A stretch of 5,940 nt of DNA from Alphaproteobacteria bacterium (GTDB taxonomy: Bacteria > Pseudomonadota > Alphaproteobacteria > 16-39-46): positions 1 to 5,940 of the forward strand of contig CANMHY010000057.1 in NCBI GenBank assembly GCA_947497675.1, written 5' to 3'. A program made the translations under genes and the position numbers. Positions 1-5,940 of this stretch are shown one piece after another (the first letter of the stretch is position 1; each line of letters begins with the position of its first letter). Under the pieces are notes generated by a model. The model was not told the DNA's origin and ran no database searches. It was given only the letters and a program-made list of their open reading frames with translations.

Positions 1-59
1 ATTCTCCATGGGTTCTCTATCCCTAAGGCTTTACTAAAAAGTTCTTCGACGTTCAGCAT
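1..59 (-). CDS. ISL3-family transposase, N-terminal fragment
   Basis: The reading frame starts at the ATG at 59-57 and runs off the window. Its 19 complete codons include LFSKALGIENPW, which matches the characteristic N-terminus of ISL3-family (COG3464-like) transposases, where an LF-x-x-ALG-hydrophobic-x-x-PW pattern precedes the zinc-binding region. The family catalyses cut-and-paste movement of its own element through a DDE-type nuclease domain, none of which is inside this window. The start is well supported: a GAAGGA Shine-Dalgarno at 67-72 lies 7 bases upstream, with a good promoter at 87-115. Whether the rest of the gene is intact is unknown. The family call rests on a short N-terminus, so it is likely but not proven. 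Confidence 0.7.
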   Translation of the reverse strand, partial: MLNVEELFSKALGIENPWR

Positions 60-66
60 CTTATTT

Positions 67-72
67 TCCTTC
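67..72 (-). promoter_or_regulatory. Ribosome binding site of the transposase
   Basis: GAAGGA on the minus strand lies 7 bases before the ATG at 59. This supports the short, off-window frame as a genuine gene start and not a chance ORF. Confidence 0.6.
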
Positions 73-86
73 ATTATTGATGAAGC

Positions 87-115
87 AAAATAACACTACT
101 TTTATTTTTTGTTAA
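87..115 (-). promoter_or_regulatory. Candidate sigma70-type promoter of the transposase
   Basis: The -35 element is TTAACA (115-110), five of six matches to TTGACA. A 17-base spacer separates it from a -10 element TATTTT (92-87), four of six matches to TATAAT. It lies inside the proposed element end and points into the transposase, with transcription expected to begin near 80. The region is AT-rich, so a chance match is possible, but the spacing and position fit. Confidence 0.45.
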
Positions 116-119
116 GATC

Positions 120-147
120 TCTTACCCACTTACTTTGCATAAGAGCC
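120..147 (-). repeat. Candidate terminal inverted repeat of the insertion sequence (one copy)
   Basis: Reading from 147 on the minus strand the sequence begins GGCTCTTATGCAAAGTAAG and continues to about 120. A GG-CTCTT start is typical of ISL3-family termini. It lies 88 bases outside the transposase ATG, a reasonable distance for this family. The partner repeat is outside the window, so this is a prediction and the inner limit is approximate. Confidence 0.45.
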
Positions 148-612
148 AACTAATTTTACCATGCAGGGCACCTAAAATTTGCTCTCTATACACGGCATAA
201 TCTTTACCATGAGGAACATACACCCACGTTGACCAAAAAAATAAGCCAAGCGGCCAATCGCATCAGCTTGGGTGAGTTGAGCTCTCCAGAGAGGTGGTGT
301 GTCTTGCCCGTTCAGTATTTTCCAATTTGGGTGTCTTTCCAAAAAAACTGCACTGAGCTCCTCTTGGGTGTTTGCTCTCAAATAAGGATAGTAATACTCT
401 AATTGGTATGAATCGAGTGTTCTATTGGTTTTTCCTTCATACCCTCGGGGCGTTTTGTAATTTCGAAGCTTTACCATAATGTCAGGGTTTCTATTGGTAT
501 CTTGTATGCCCCCCCCCTAACTCCGCATCAGAAATCTCTTCTCCATATTTTAAGGCTTCGGAAGTCTGCACAAAAAAATAAAATTTAATAAAATTAAAAT
601 AAAATACAGCAT
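122..612 (-). pseudogene. Broken gene for a small secreted protein of unknown function
   Basis: I do not recognise the family. Translation from the ATG at 612 gives a signal-peptide-like start, MLYFILILLNFIF, but this frame stops at 550. Reading one base back in the T7 run (572-578) continues as FVQTSEALKYGEEISDAEL, with a plausible signal peptidase site after SEA. Dropping one base in the G9 run (509-517) continues as IQDTNRNPDIMVKLRNYKTP and on through a tyrosine- and tryptophan-containing domain. Reading one base back again in the T7 run at 235-241 gives WSTWVYVPHGKDYAVYREQ, ending at the TAA at 124-122. The corrected length is about 163 residues. The last nine codons or so lie inside the proposed insertion sequence, so the native C-terminus is probably lost. 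Without correction the longest open piece is 101 codons, 477 to 172. The gene may be decayed or phase-variable, or it may contain sequencing errors. It sits downstream of pgi with its own strong ribosome binding site. Confidence 0.62.
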
Positions 613-617
613 AGAGC

Positions 618-623
618 TCTCCT
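618..623 (-). promoter_or_regulatory. Strong ribosome binding site of the broken secreted-protein gene
   Basis: AGGAGA on the minus strand lies 5 bases before the ATG at 612. It is better than the site in front of pgi and fixes the start of the broken gene far upstream of the internal ATG at 477, which has no comparable Shine-Dalgarno. Confidence 0.65.
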
Positions 624-655
624 AAATATTTCTAAAAATAAGCTTTATCGCGTTC

Positions 656-683
656 ACAATACTTAAATTTTTTAATATCGCAA
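656..683 (-). promoter_or_regulatory. Weak candidate promoter for the broken secreted-protein gene
   Basis: TTGCGA (683-678), a 16-base spacer and TATTGT (661-656) point toward the ATG at 612. Each hexamer matches consensus at four of six positions. It is the best match I could find in the 149-base spacer (613-761) below pgi. The region is AT-rich, so this is tentative. Confidence 0.22.
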
Positions 684-761
684 GTGTTTTACAACGATTC
701 TTGGGCAAAGGTTAAGAGATGGCCGCTGTCGTCATGAGATCTTAGTCCACCAAAATATAAA

Positions 762-2066
762 TTACTTAATTTTCTTCGCCTCTGTCAAATACACCTTCGT
801 CAGCCGCTTTATTTCCTCAACAGCAGGTTGTGTTAAAGGATCTACTTTGAGAAGGGTTCCCATTAAAAGCGTCTCCAACATAAAGTGCATAAAGAGCGCA
901 CCTAAAACCTCTTCATCCAATCGATTAAAAGAAAGACGCCGGACAGGACATCCTTTTTGAAGAAGACTCTGAAAAGTTGCATGCTCTTCGGCTTTTAAAA
1001 GAGATCCCAAGGACATTTCATCGAGGTAGTCAAGCTCTGGATCTCTTGAACTTAAAAGAGCTTTATCTTCAAAAGCTGTTTTTCCTTCAAGCCCAAGAAG
1101 TGTAAAAACCTTGTCTTTTGGCCCATCAAGATAAAGCTGAAGTTGTGAATGCTGATCGACGGTCCCCATCGCTCGAATCGGCGTTTGTCCAATCCCATCT
1201 TTTCCAAGACTCTCTGCCCAGAGTTGCCGAAACCAAAGTCCGAAAGGCGCGAGACGATCGACGTAAGGCATTAAAACAGTTTGCGTAATGCCGCGTTCCA
1301 TCATCAAGGCATAAAGAGCCGCTGCCCCTAAAGCTGGCGTTGATTCCGTAATGCTTTTGGTTAAAAATTTTTCAAGAACTTGGTATCCGCCGCGCCTCAA
1401 TTTTAGGGGGTCCAGATTCGCACACATTAAAGGAATCAGCCCGACCAACGAAAAAACCGAGAAACGCCCCCCCACTTTAGGGTCATGATCAAGACATAAA
1501 ATTCCAAGATATTGTGCAAACCGGCGGAGCGGACTCGATTTAGCCTCCGTCACCACAAGGGTGTTTTTGATAAAAAAAGGAGAGAGATTCTTTTGTGCCC
1601 AGAGCTTTTCACAGGTGAGGACTTGCGCAAGCGTTTCAGAGGTCGTCCCCGACTTTGAAATCACCAGAAGCCCTGTCTTTTCAAGATCAACATGATTGAT
1701 GAGAAGATTCAGCGTAAAAGGATCTATATTTTCAAGAAAATAGAGGGAAGGCTTTGAAAAATGAAATCCCACACCCCCATCCCGGAGGGCTGTTACAGTC
1801 TGCCCCCCTAAGGAAGATCCCCCCGTTCCAAGAACAATAATCGTCTCAAGATTTTCAGAAAACCGCTTAAGAACGGGGAGAAGACGCTTGATATCTTCCG
1901 TTTCTTGAACACTTGTCAAAAAGGGATATGTATTCTGAACAATATTTTCCCGAAGCTTTTCTGAAACGCGAGAAACCTGGAGAATGGACCGTTCAAGATC
2001 AATTTTATGGAGCCCAACATGCTCCTTCCCAGTCTGAAAAAACCCTGAAATATCTTGATAAATCAT
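762..2066 (-). CDS. pgi: Glucose-6-phosphate isomerase
   Basis: This cytoplasmic enzyme interconverts glucose 6-phosphate and fructose 6-phosphate in glycolysis and gluconeogenesis. The 434-residue protein has the two SIS-type sugar-phosphate folds of the family. GTGGSSLGG (80-88) and SKSGTTSET (137-145) form the phosphate-binding region, and GGRFSVFS (199-206) is the family signature. WAESLGKDG (283-291) carries the likely catalytic Glu285. DQHSQLQ (304-310) carries the likely catalytic His306, and QPAVEEIK (413-420) ends in the conserved Lys420. The protein is shorter than the roughly 550-residue E. coli enzyme and close to the compact bacterial form of about 450 residues; no motif is missing, so it looks functional. 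The ATG at 2066 lies 37 bases after the lipoprotein gene, with AGGA 11 bases upstream, a rather long spacing. Co-transcription with ileS-lspA-lipoprotein is likely. No clear hairpin-plus-T-run terminator was found below 762. Confidence 0.95.
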   Translation of the reverse strand: MIYQDISGFFQTGKEHVGLHKIDLERSILQVSRVSEKLRENIVQNTYPFLTSVQETEDIKRLLPVLKRFSENLETIIVLGTGGSSLGGQTVTALRDGGVGFHFSKPSLYFLENIDPFTLNLLINHVDLEKTGLLVISKSGTTSETLAQVLTCEKLWAQKNLSPFFIKNTLVVTEAKSSPLRRFAQYLGILCLDHDPKVGGRFSVFSLVGLIPLMCANLDPLKLRRGGYQVLEKFLTKSITESTPALGAAALYALMMERGITQTVLMPYVDRLAPFGLWFRQLWAESLGKDGIGQTPIRAMGTVDQHSQLQLYLDGPKDKVFTLLGLEGKTAFEDKALLSSRDPELDYLDEMSLGSLLKAEEHATFQSLLQKGCPVRRLSFNRLDEEVLGALFMHFMLETLLMGTLLKVDPLTQPAVEEIKRLTKVYLTEAKKIK

Positions 2067-2103
2067 AAAGACTGAAATCCTATTTTAGCTCCCCGAAAAG
2101 AGC

Positions 2104-2676
2104 TCATTGCGTGACAGAATTTTCTCCTGGAGGACTTCCATAAAGAGTTTTGTACTCCTCAGATGGATTAATCGCCTCTTTTTTATGAGCATCACCTTTT
2201 TGCCAAAATAAAAGCTCATTAACCCATGATTTTTTATTGTCCGTTTGGAAATGTGTTTCCTGATCGACAGCGCCTCGTATATCAGGCACAGCGTCCCGCG
2301 CTATACCTTGTCCAATAAGACTTTCGTCAATACGCTTAATAAAAGCACGCTCCCCGGGTGTGATCTTTCCCTTTTGAGGCAATGATAAAACGGGAGATTG
2401 ACCCAACACCGTTTTTTGAGCCTTGAGCTGTGGACTATCTTCTTGAGGACGTTTATCGGGGGCTCCAATGACATCTTTTTTAGTATCATGGCCATGTTTT
2501 GGCGTTTGAGGCGTCGGCAACGTGTTAAAATCTGGTGGCAAAGAAATAGGAGCCCGCGAAACCACAGCAAACTCATCAGGAGGATCTCTCTCGAGCCCTA
2601 ACGTTTTTCGGACATCATCACATCCTGAAAGAACAACACCCATTGCAGCAAGACTTAAGATCAACCGTTGACGCAT
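2104..2676 (-). CDS. bamF: Outer-membrane lipoprotein, DUF3035 / BamF-like
   Basis: The 190-residue protein starts with a lipoprotein signal: a short basic head, a hydrophobic stretch, and the lipobox LSGC with Cys19 as the expected lipidated residue. Next comes RDPPDEFAVVSRAP followed by LPPDF (residues 31-50), the hallmark of the alphaproteobacterial DUF3035 family, whose Caulobacter member BamF is a subunit of the BAM complex that inserts beta-barrel proteins into the outer membrane. The middle (50-110) is rich in Pro, Lys and Gln and probably disordered. The end has a conserved-looking WVNELLFWQ (151-159) and a tail with EEYKTLYG. The residues after Cys19 are Asp-Asp, which in E. coli would favour inner-membrane retention, so location by that rule is uncertain. 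The start is the ATG at 2676, 2 bases after lspA stops, which implies translational coupling. The family call is strong; the BamF role is inferred from homology. Confidence 0.8.
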   Translation of the reverse strand: MRQRLILSLAAMGVVLSGCDDVRKTLGLERDPPDEFAVVSRAPISLPPDFNTLPTPQTPKHGHDTKKDVIGAPDKRPQEDSPQLKAQKTVLGQSPVLSLPQKGKITPGERAFIKRIDESLIGQGIARDAVPDIRGAVDQETHFQTDNKKSWVNELLFWQKGDAHKKEAINPSEEYKTLYGSPPGENSVTQ

Positions 2677-2678
2677 TT

Positions 2679-3206
2679 TTATTTCCCATCCATTTGTGGT
2701 CCAAAAGACCTTTTATCTTGTTTTGTTTTAATAAGGCTTTTAACAAAAAGCAAGCCTACTCCTAAAACAATTGCACTATCTGCCAAATTAAACGCCGGCC
2801 AATAATAATGAGACAAGTGAAACTCTAAAAAATCAAAAACTGCCCCAATTGTCAACCGATCATATGCATTACTCAGAGCCCCTCCCATAATCAAGCCAAT
2901 GGAAACTGCCATCAGGGGCGTTTTTTCTTTGAGAAACCATACAAAAAGAAGAAGGCAGATCACTCCTGTCAAAGAAACAAAAAGATAGGGAGAAAGATTC
3001 TGATCTCCCAACATTCCAAAACTAATCCCTCTATTCCAACGTTCAACAATATTAAAAAAGGAGGTCACAGGATCAATAAAGAATCCTGTCCTTAAAAGCT
3101 CTAAAATCTTAATTTTACTCAATTGGTCTAAAACGAGGACGGGTAAAAAAGAACCTAAAAATCCAATAATGATAACAATTTTAGTCCGGCATCCAGTGCA
3201 TTCCAT
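2679..3206 (-). CDS. lspA: Lipoprotein signal peptidase (signal peptidase II)
   Basis: This inner-membrane aspartyl protease removes the signal peptide from diacylglyceryl-modified prolipoproteins. The 175-residue product, the normal length for the family, has about four membrane segments (roughly 10-27, 72-92, 97-112 and 136-158). Family motifs are present in order: LDQLSK (26-31), FNIVERWNRG with ISFGML (51-66), GGALSNAYDR (108-117) with Asp116, and FDFLEF followed by FNLADSAI (139-146) with Asp143. Asp116 and Asp143 are the expected catalytic pair. I chose the ATG at 3206 because GGGAGG (3215-3220) lies 8 bases before it and the protein then has normal length. An upstream ATG at 3227, overlapping the ileS stop as TGATG, would add seven residues. 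The open frame extends to 3290, deep inside ileS, and is not believable there. The next gene encodes a lipoprotein substrate. Confidence 0.94.
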   Translation of the reverse strand: MECTGCRTKIVIIIGFLGSFLPVLVLDQLSKIKILELLRTGFFIDPVTSFFNIVERWNRGISFGMLGDQNLSPYLFVSLTGVICLLLFVWFLKEKTPLMAVSIGLIMGGALSNAYDRLTIGAVFDFLEFHLSHYYWPAFNLADSAIVLGVGLLFVKSLIKTKQDKRSFGPQMDGK

Positions 3207-3214
3207 TCTCAAAA

Positions 3215-3220
3215 CCTCCC
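3215..3220 (-). promoter_or_regulatory. Ribosome binding site that decides the lspA start
   Basis: GGGAGG on the minus strand lies 8 bases before the ATG at 3206 and just after the ileS stop codon (3229-3227). It favours 3206 over the alternatives at 3227 and 3290. Confidence 0.7.
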
Positions 3221-3226
3221 TAAACA

Positions 3227-5940
3227 TCAATTTTTTAAACAAATCTCTTGCTTTAAAAAAACCTCTACAGCATCTGAGCAACGCCCACAAATCTTTGAAT
3301 GATCTCCTTCTGGCGCTATATCAGAAGACATTTTCCAACATCTTTCACATTTTGGATGCGCACTCAAGAGAACATGAACGCCAATTCCAGGAACATCTGA
3401 GATCGTAAAAGCATCTTCAGGAATATTTTCCTCAATAAGAGACGCCCCAGAAACAATGGCAAACTCTGCAAGATCCGTATCTTTAAAAAGGCCAGCTCTT
3501 TCATAGTCAACATAGACAATCAAATTCGCCTCCAAGCTTGATCCCAAAGTTCCTTTTGAGCGTTCAAGCTCCAGAGCCCCTGTTAACACGCGTCGCAAAT
3601 TTCTAAGATTTTCCCATACCAAACCAAGATTATCATTTTTCCATTCTTTTGGAACGTCAGGAAGTTCTTCTAGAAAGACACTTTCTTTATTTTCTTCTCT
3701 GCTTTTAAAAGCTTCTTCAGCTGTAAAACTCAAAACAGGAGAAATCCAGAGAACAAGAACATTAAACAGGATATCCATCACCGTCCGAACAGACCGCCGT
3801 CTCAGCGAGGAGGGAGAATCACAATAAAGGACGTCTTTTCGAATATCAAAGTAGAAGGCTGATAAATCGGAAGAAACAAACGTATGGAGCTCTGTATAGA
3901 AACGATGAAAATCAAAAGTTTCGCGTGTTTTTTGAGCCAACTCTTCAAGTTCAAAAATCCGGTGTAAAATATAGCGCTCCAAAGACCCTAAGTCTTCATA
4001 AGAAACCTTTTCTATTTGAGAGAATCCTTGGAGGGCTCCCAAAAGATACCGCAATGTATTCCGAAACCTGCGATAGATTTCTTGTTGATGCTTTAAAATA
4101 CCAGCCCCCACGCGCAGATCTTCACTGTAGTCAGAATTAACCACCCACAGCCTTAAGATATCCGCCCCCATTTCATCAATAATTTTTTGAGGAAGAACCG
4201 TATTTCCAAGGGATTTTGACATCTTATATCCCTTTTCATCCAAAACAAATCCATGTGTTAAAACTGTTTTAAAAGGCGCATGATCCCGCGTTCCACAGCA
4301 TTCGAGAAGAGAGCTTTGAAACCACCCACGATGTTGATCGGATCCTTCGACATAAAGGTCTGCAGGACTGTACAATCCTTCTCGGTCTTCCAATACATAA
4401 GAATGAGAAGATCCACTGTCAAACCAGACATCCACACAATCCATGACCGGCTCATACAGCTCTTTGTCATAAAGACCCTCCAAAAATCGCTTTGGGTCTC
4501 CCTGATACCAAGCATCGCCGCCTTCAGCTTCAATGGCTTTCACGATAAGGGTGTTCACACGTGGGTCGTTTAAAGTCTCCCCCGTTTGAACATTTGTAAA
4601 AATTGCAATCGGCACCCCCCATGTCCGCTGGCGAGACAAGCACCAGTCAGGCCTGTTTTCAACCATGGACCTTATTCTGTTTTTTCCCATGGCCGGGATC
4701 CACCTGACATCATGATCAATAAGATCAAGAGCACGCTTCCGAAGTCCATCTTTATCCAAGCTAATAAACCATTGAGGGGTTGTTCTATAGATAAGAGGCG
4801 CTTTTGAACGCCAAGAATGGGGATAACTATGGGTGAGCGTCTCTGCATGAAGAAGCGTTCCTTCTTTTTGGAGAGCCTCAATGACTTTGGGATTAACCTT
4901 AAAAACATGCTCTCCTTTAAAAAGGGGAACATGTGCATAAAAAAGACCATCTCCCCCCACCGTTTCTGGAATTTCCAATCCAAATTTTTTTCCAACGCTA
5001 AAATCTTCTTCGCCATGGCCAGGCGCAATATGAACAAGCCCGGTTCCCTGCACTGTTGTGACATGCTCACCTGGCAAAAGAGGAACGTCGAGGGGATATC
5101 CCTCATTATAGAGAGGATGACGCACAAGAACATCTTTTAAATCATGACCTTTAAACGTCTTAAGAACTTTTCCTTGGGCGTTGGTTTTATCCTTAAAATT
5201 CTGAAGGAGATCGGCCCCAATAATGTATCGTTGCCCATTTTCTTCTTCAAAGAGCACATAATCAATATCTTCTCCATAGGCAACCGCTCTGTTTCCAGGA
5301 AGCGTCCACGGCGTCGTTGTCCAGATCACAACAGAAGTCCTCTCCTTAAAAAGAGGATCATCTGATTTTGAAATCGGGAAAGCTACATAAATACTTGGCG
5401 AAACATGATCATGATATTCAACCTCAGCTTCGGCCAAGGCTGTCTTTTCCACCACGGACCAAAAAACAGGCCTGACGCCCCGATAGAGAAGCCCCTTTTG
5501 TAAAAATGAAAAGATTTCTTGGACAACCAAAGCCTCAGATCTAAAATCCATGGTAATATAAGGATTTTTCCAATCTCCTAAGACCCCAAGACGTTGAAGC
5601 TCTTGAGATTGTATCTCGACCCATTTTTGAGCGTAAGCCCTGCATTCCGCGCGAAACGCCACAACGGGAATCTCTTCCTTTGAAATCCCCTTTTTGCGAT
5701 ACTCTTCTTCAATTTTCCACTCAATGGGGAGACCATGACAATCCCAGCCTGGAACAAAAGGAACACGGTACCCATAGAGATGATAAAATTTTAAAATCAC
5801 ATCTTTTAGAATTTTGTTGAGAGCATGTCCCATATGGAGATGCCCATTGGCATAGGGAGGTCCATCATGGAGGATATAAGAAGGCTTACCTGCTGCCTTC
5901 TCTTGAATTTTTTCATAGAGATTTTCGTGTTGCCAGATTT
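3227..5940 (-). CDS. ileS: Isoleucyl-tRNA synthetase, N-terminus outside the window
   Basis: This cytoplasmic class I enzyme attaches isoleucine to tRNA-Ile and removes misactivated valine. The frame stays open from the edge (first full codon at 5938) to the TGA at 3229-3227, giving 903 visible residues; bacterial IleRS is usually about 930-940, so roughly 30 are missing. The ATG at 5833 is internal, because the conserved DGPPYANGHLH lies upstream of it. Seen in order: the HIGH-type motif HMGH (5825-5836); the editing (CP1) domain with WTTTPWTLPGNR and HIAPGHGEEDF; the catalytic-domain stretch DVWFDSGSS; KMSKS (4211-4225); the helical anticodon-binding domain; and a C-terminal zinc finger with CERC and CGRC pairs (3278-3349). 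All catalytic motifs are intact, so it should be active. It is the first visible gene of the ileS-lspA-lipoprotein-pgi string, with lspA starting 20 bases after it ends. Confidence 0.97.
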   Translation of the reverse strand, partial: IWQHENLYEKIQEKAAGKPSYILHDGPPYANGHLHMGHALNKILKDVILKFYHLYGYRVPFVPGWDCHGLPIEWKIEEEYRKKGISKEEIPVVAFRAECRAYAQKWVEIQSQELQRLGVLGDWKNPYITMDFRSEALVVQEIFSFLQKGLLYRGVRPVFWSVVEKTALAEAEVEYHDHVSPSIYVAFPISKSDDPLFKERTSVVIWTTTPWTLPGNRAVAYGEDIDYVLFEEENGQRYIIGADLLQNFKDKTNAQGKVLKTFKGHDLKDVLVRHPLYNEGYPLDVPLLPGEHVTTVQGTGLVHIAPGHGEEDFSVGKKFGLEIPETVGGDGLFYAHVPLFKGEHVFKVNPKVIEALQKEGTLLHAETLTHSYPHSWRSKAPLIYRTTPQWFISLDKDGLRKRALDLIDHDVRWIPAMGKNRIRSMVENRPDWCLSRQRTWGVPIAIFTNVQTGETLNDPRVNTLIVKAIEAEGGDAWYQGDPKRFLEGLYDKELYEPVMDCVDVWFDSGSSHSYVLEDREGLYSPADLYVEGSDQHRGWFQSSLLECCGTRDHAPFKTVLTHGFVLDEKGYKMSKSLGNTVLPQKIIDEMGADILRLWVVNSDYSEDLRVGAGILKHQQEIYRRFRNTLRYLLGALQGFSQIEKVSYEDLGSLERYILHRIFELEELAQKTRETFDFHRFYTELHTFVSSDLSAFYFDIRKDVLYCDSPSSLRRRSVRTVMDILFNVLVLWISPVLSFTAEEAFKSREENKESVFLEELPDVPKEWKNDNLGLVWENLRNLRRVLTGALELERSKGTLGSSLEANLIVYVDYERAGLFKDTDLAEFAIVSGASLIEENIPEDAFTISDVPGIGVHVLLSAHPKCERCWKMSSDIAPEGDHSKICGRCSDAVEVFLKQEICLKN

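Larger units (their letters stand above)
1..147 (-). mobile_element. Terminus of an ISL3-type insertion sequence, running off the window
   Basis: This is the left end of an insertion sequence, read on the minus strand inward from 147. Three things support it: a transposase N-terminus starting at 59, a promoter and ribosome binding site directly upstream of it, and a GGCTCTTATGC-type end at 147 where the neighbouring reading frame loses its own sequence. Elements of the ISL3 family (IS204/IS1001/IS1096/IS1165 group) commonly begin with GG-type inverted repeats and make 8-base target duplications. Neither the other end nor the duplication can be seen here, so the exact boundary at 147 is inferred. 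The element appears to have inserted into the 3' part of the gene read from 612. Confidence 0.62.

Noticed and set aside
172..477. Stand-alone 101-residue protein from the ATG at 477
   Set aside because: There is no good ribosome binding site before 477, coding-like sequence continues upstream through the G9 tract to a signal peptide at 612, and the tail looks frameshifted. It is better treated as the middle of a broken gene.
613..761. Possible small RNA or terminator in the spacer below pgi
   Set aside because: Only AT-rich sequence and weak, imperfect complementarities were visible, with no stable hairpin followed by a T run.
2087..2104. Short inverted repeat (AGCTC / GAGCT) between the lipoprotein gene and pgi as a terminator
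   Set aside because: The stem is only 5 base pairs with an 8-base loop, and no T run follows on the transcribed strand.
2301..2601. Overlapping frames of 91 and 67 codons within the lipoprotein gene
   Set aside because: They are alternative-frame shadows of a gene with a clear lipobox and DUF3035 motif.
3207..3290. N-terminal extension of lspA to the ATG at 3290
   Set aside because: It would overlap the conserved zinc-finger end of ileS by more than 60 bases. The extra residues are not family-like, and a strong ribosome binding site supports 3206.
4280..5365. Several open frames of 70-107 codons on the plus strand opposite ileS
   Set aside because: They lie antisense to strongly conserved ileS sequence, have no family resemblance, and overlap the gene completely.
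5834..5940. ileS starting at the ATG at 5833
   Set aside because: The frame stays open to the window edge and encodes the conserved DGPPYANGHLH just before that methionine, which is itself part of the HMGH motif.

Overview
The window reads as a piece of an AT-rich alphaproteobacterial chromosome. A lineage such as Holosporales or another host-associated group would fit, but that is inference from base composition, a likely DUF3035/BamF lipoprotein, and a disrupted gene next to a transposase. Every supported gene is on the minus strand, so transcription runs from high to low coordinates.

Region by region, in the direction of transcription: ileS (3227 to beyond 5940, lacking only its extreme N-terminus) encodes isoleucyl-tRNA synthetase. 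It is followed after 20 bases by lspA (2679-3206, lipoprotein signal peptidase), then after 2 bases by a lipoprotein of the DUF3035/BamF type (2104-2676), then after 37 bases by pgi (762-2066, glucose-6-phosphate isomerase). The tight spacing and absence of a convincing internal terminator suggest one operon. The peptidase encoded by lspA is expected to mature the lipoprotein encoded next to it. IleS supplies charged tRNA and Pgi serves sugar-phosphate metabolism, so the cluster is housekeeping.

Below pgi is a 149-base AT-rich spacer, then a decayed gene (612 down to about 148). It begins with a strong Shine-Dalgarno and a signal peptide. It can be read as one protein of about 163 residues only if three homopolymer runs (T7, G9, T7 on the coding strand) are each corrected by one base. 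Its 3' end runs into what looks like the terminus of an insertion sequence at about 147. That element carries a promoter, a ribosome binding site and the first 19 codons of an ISL3-type transposase, which leaves the window at base 1.

I found no RNA gene, CRISPR array or new multi-gene system. The signal most worth a second look is the secreted-protein gene with three single-base homopolymer shifts beside the insertion sequence. The choices there are ordinary decay, phase variation or slippage, and sequencing error, and the intact homopolymers in neighbouring pgi argue against a general sequencing problem.
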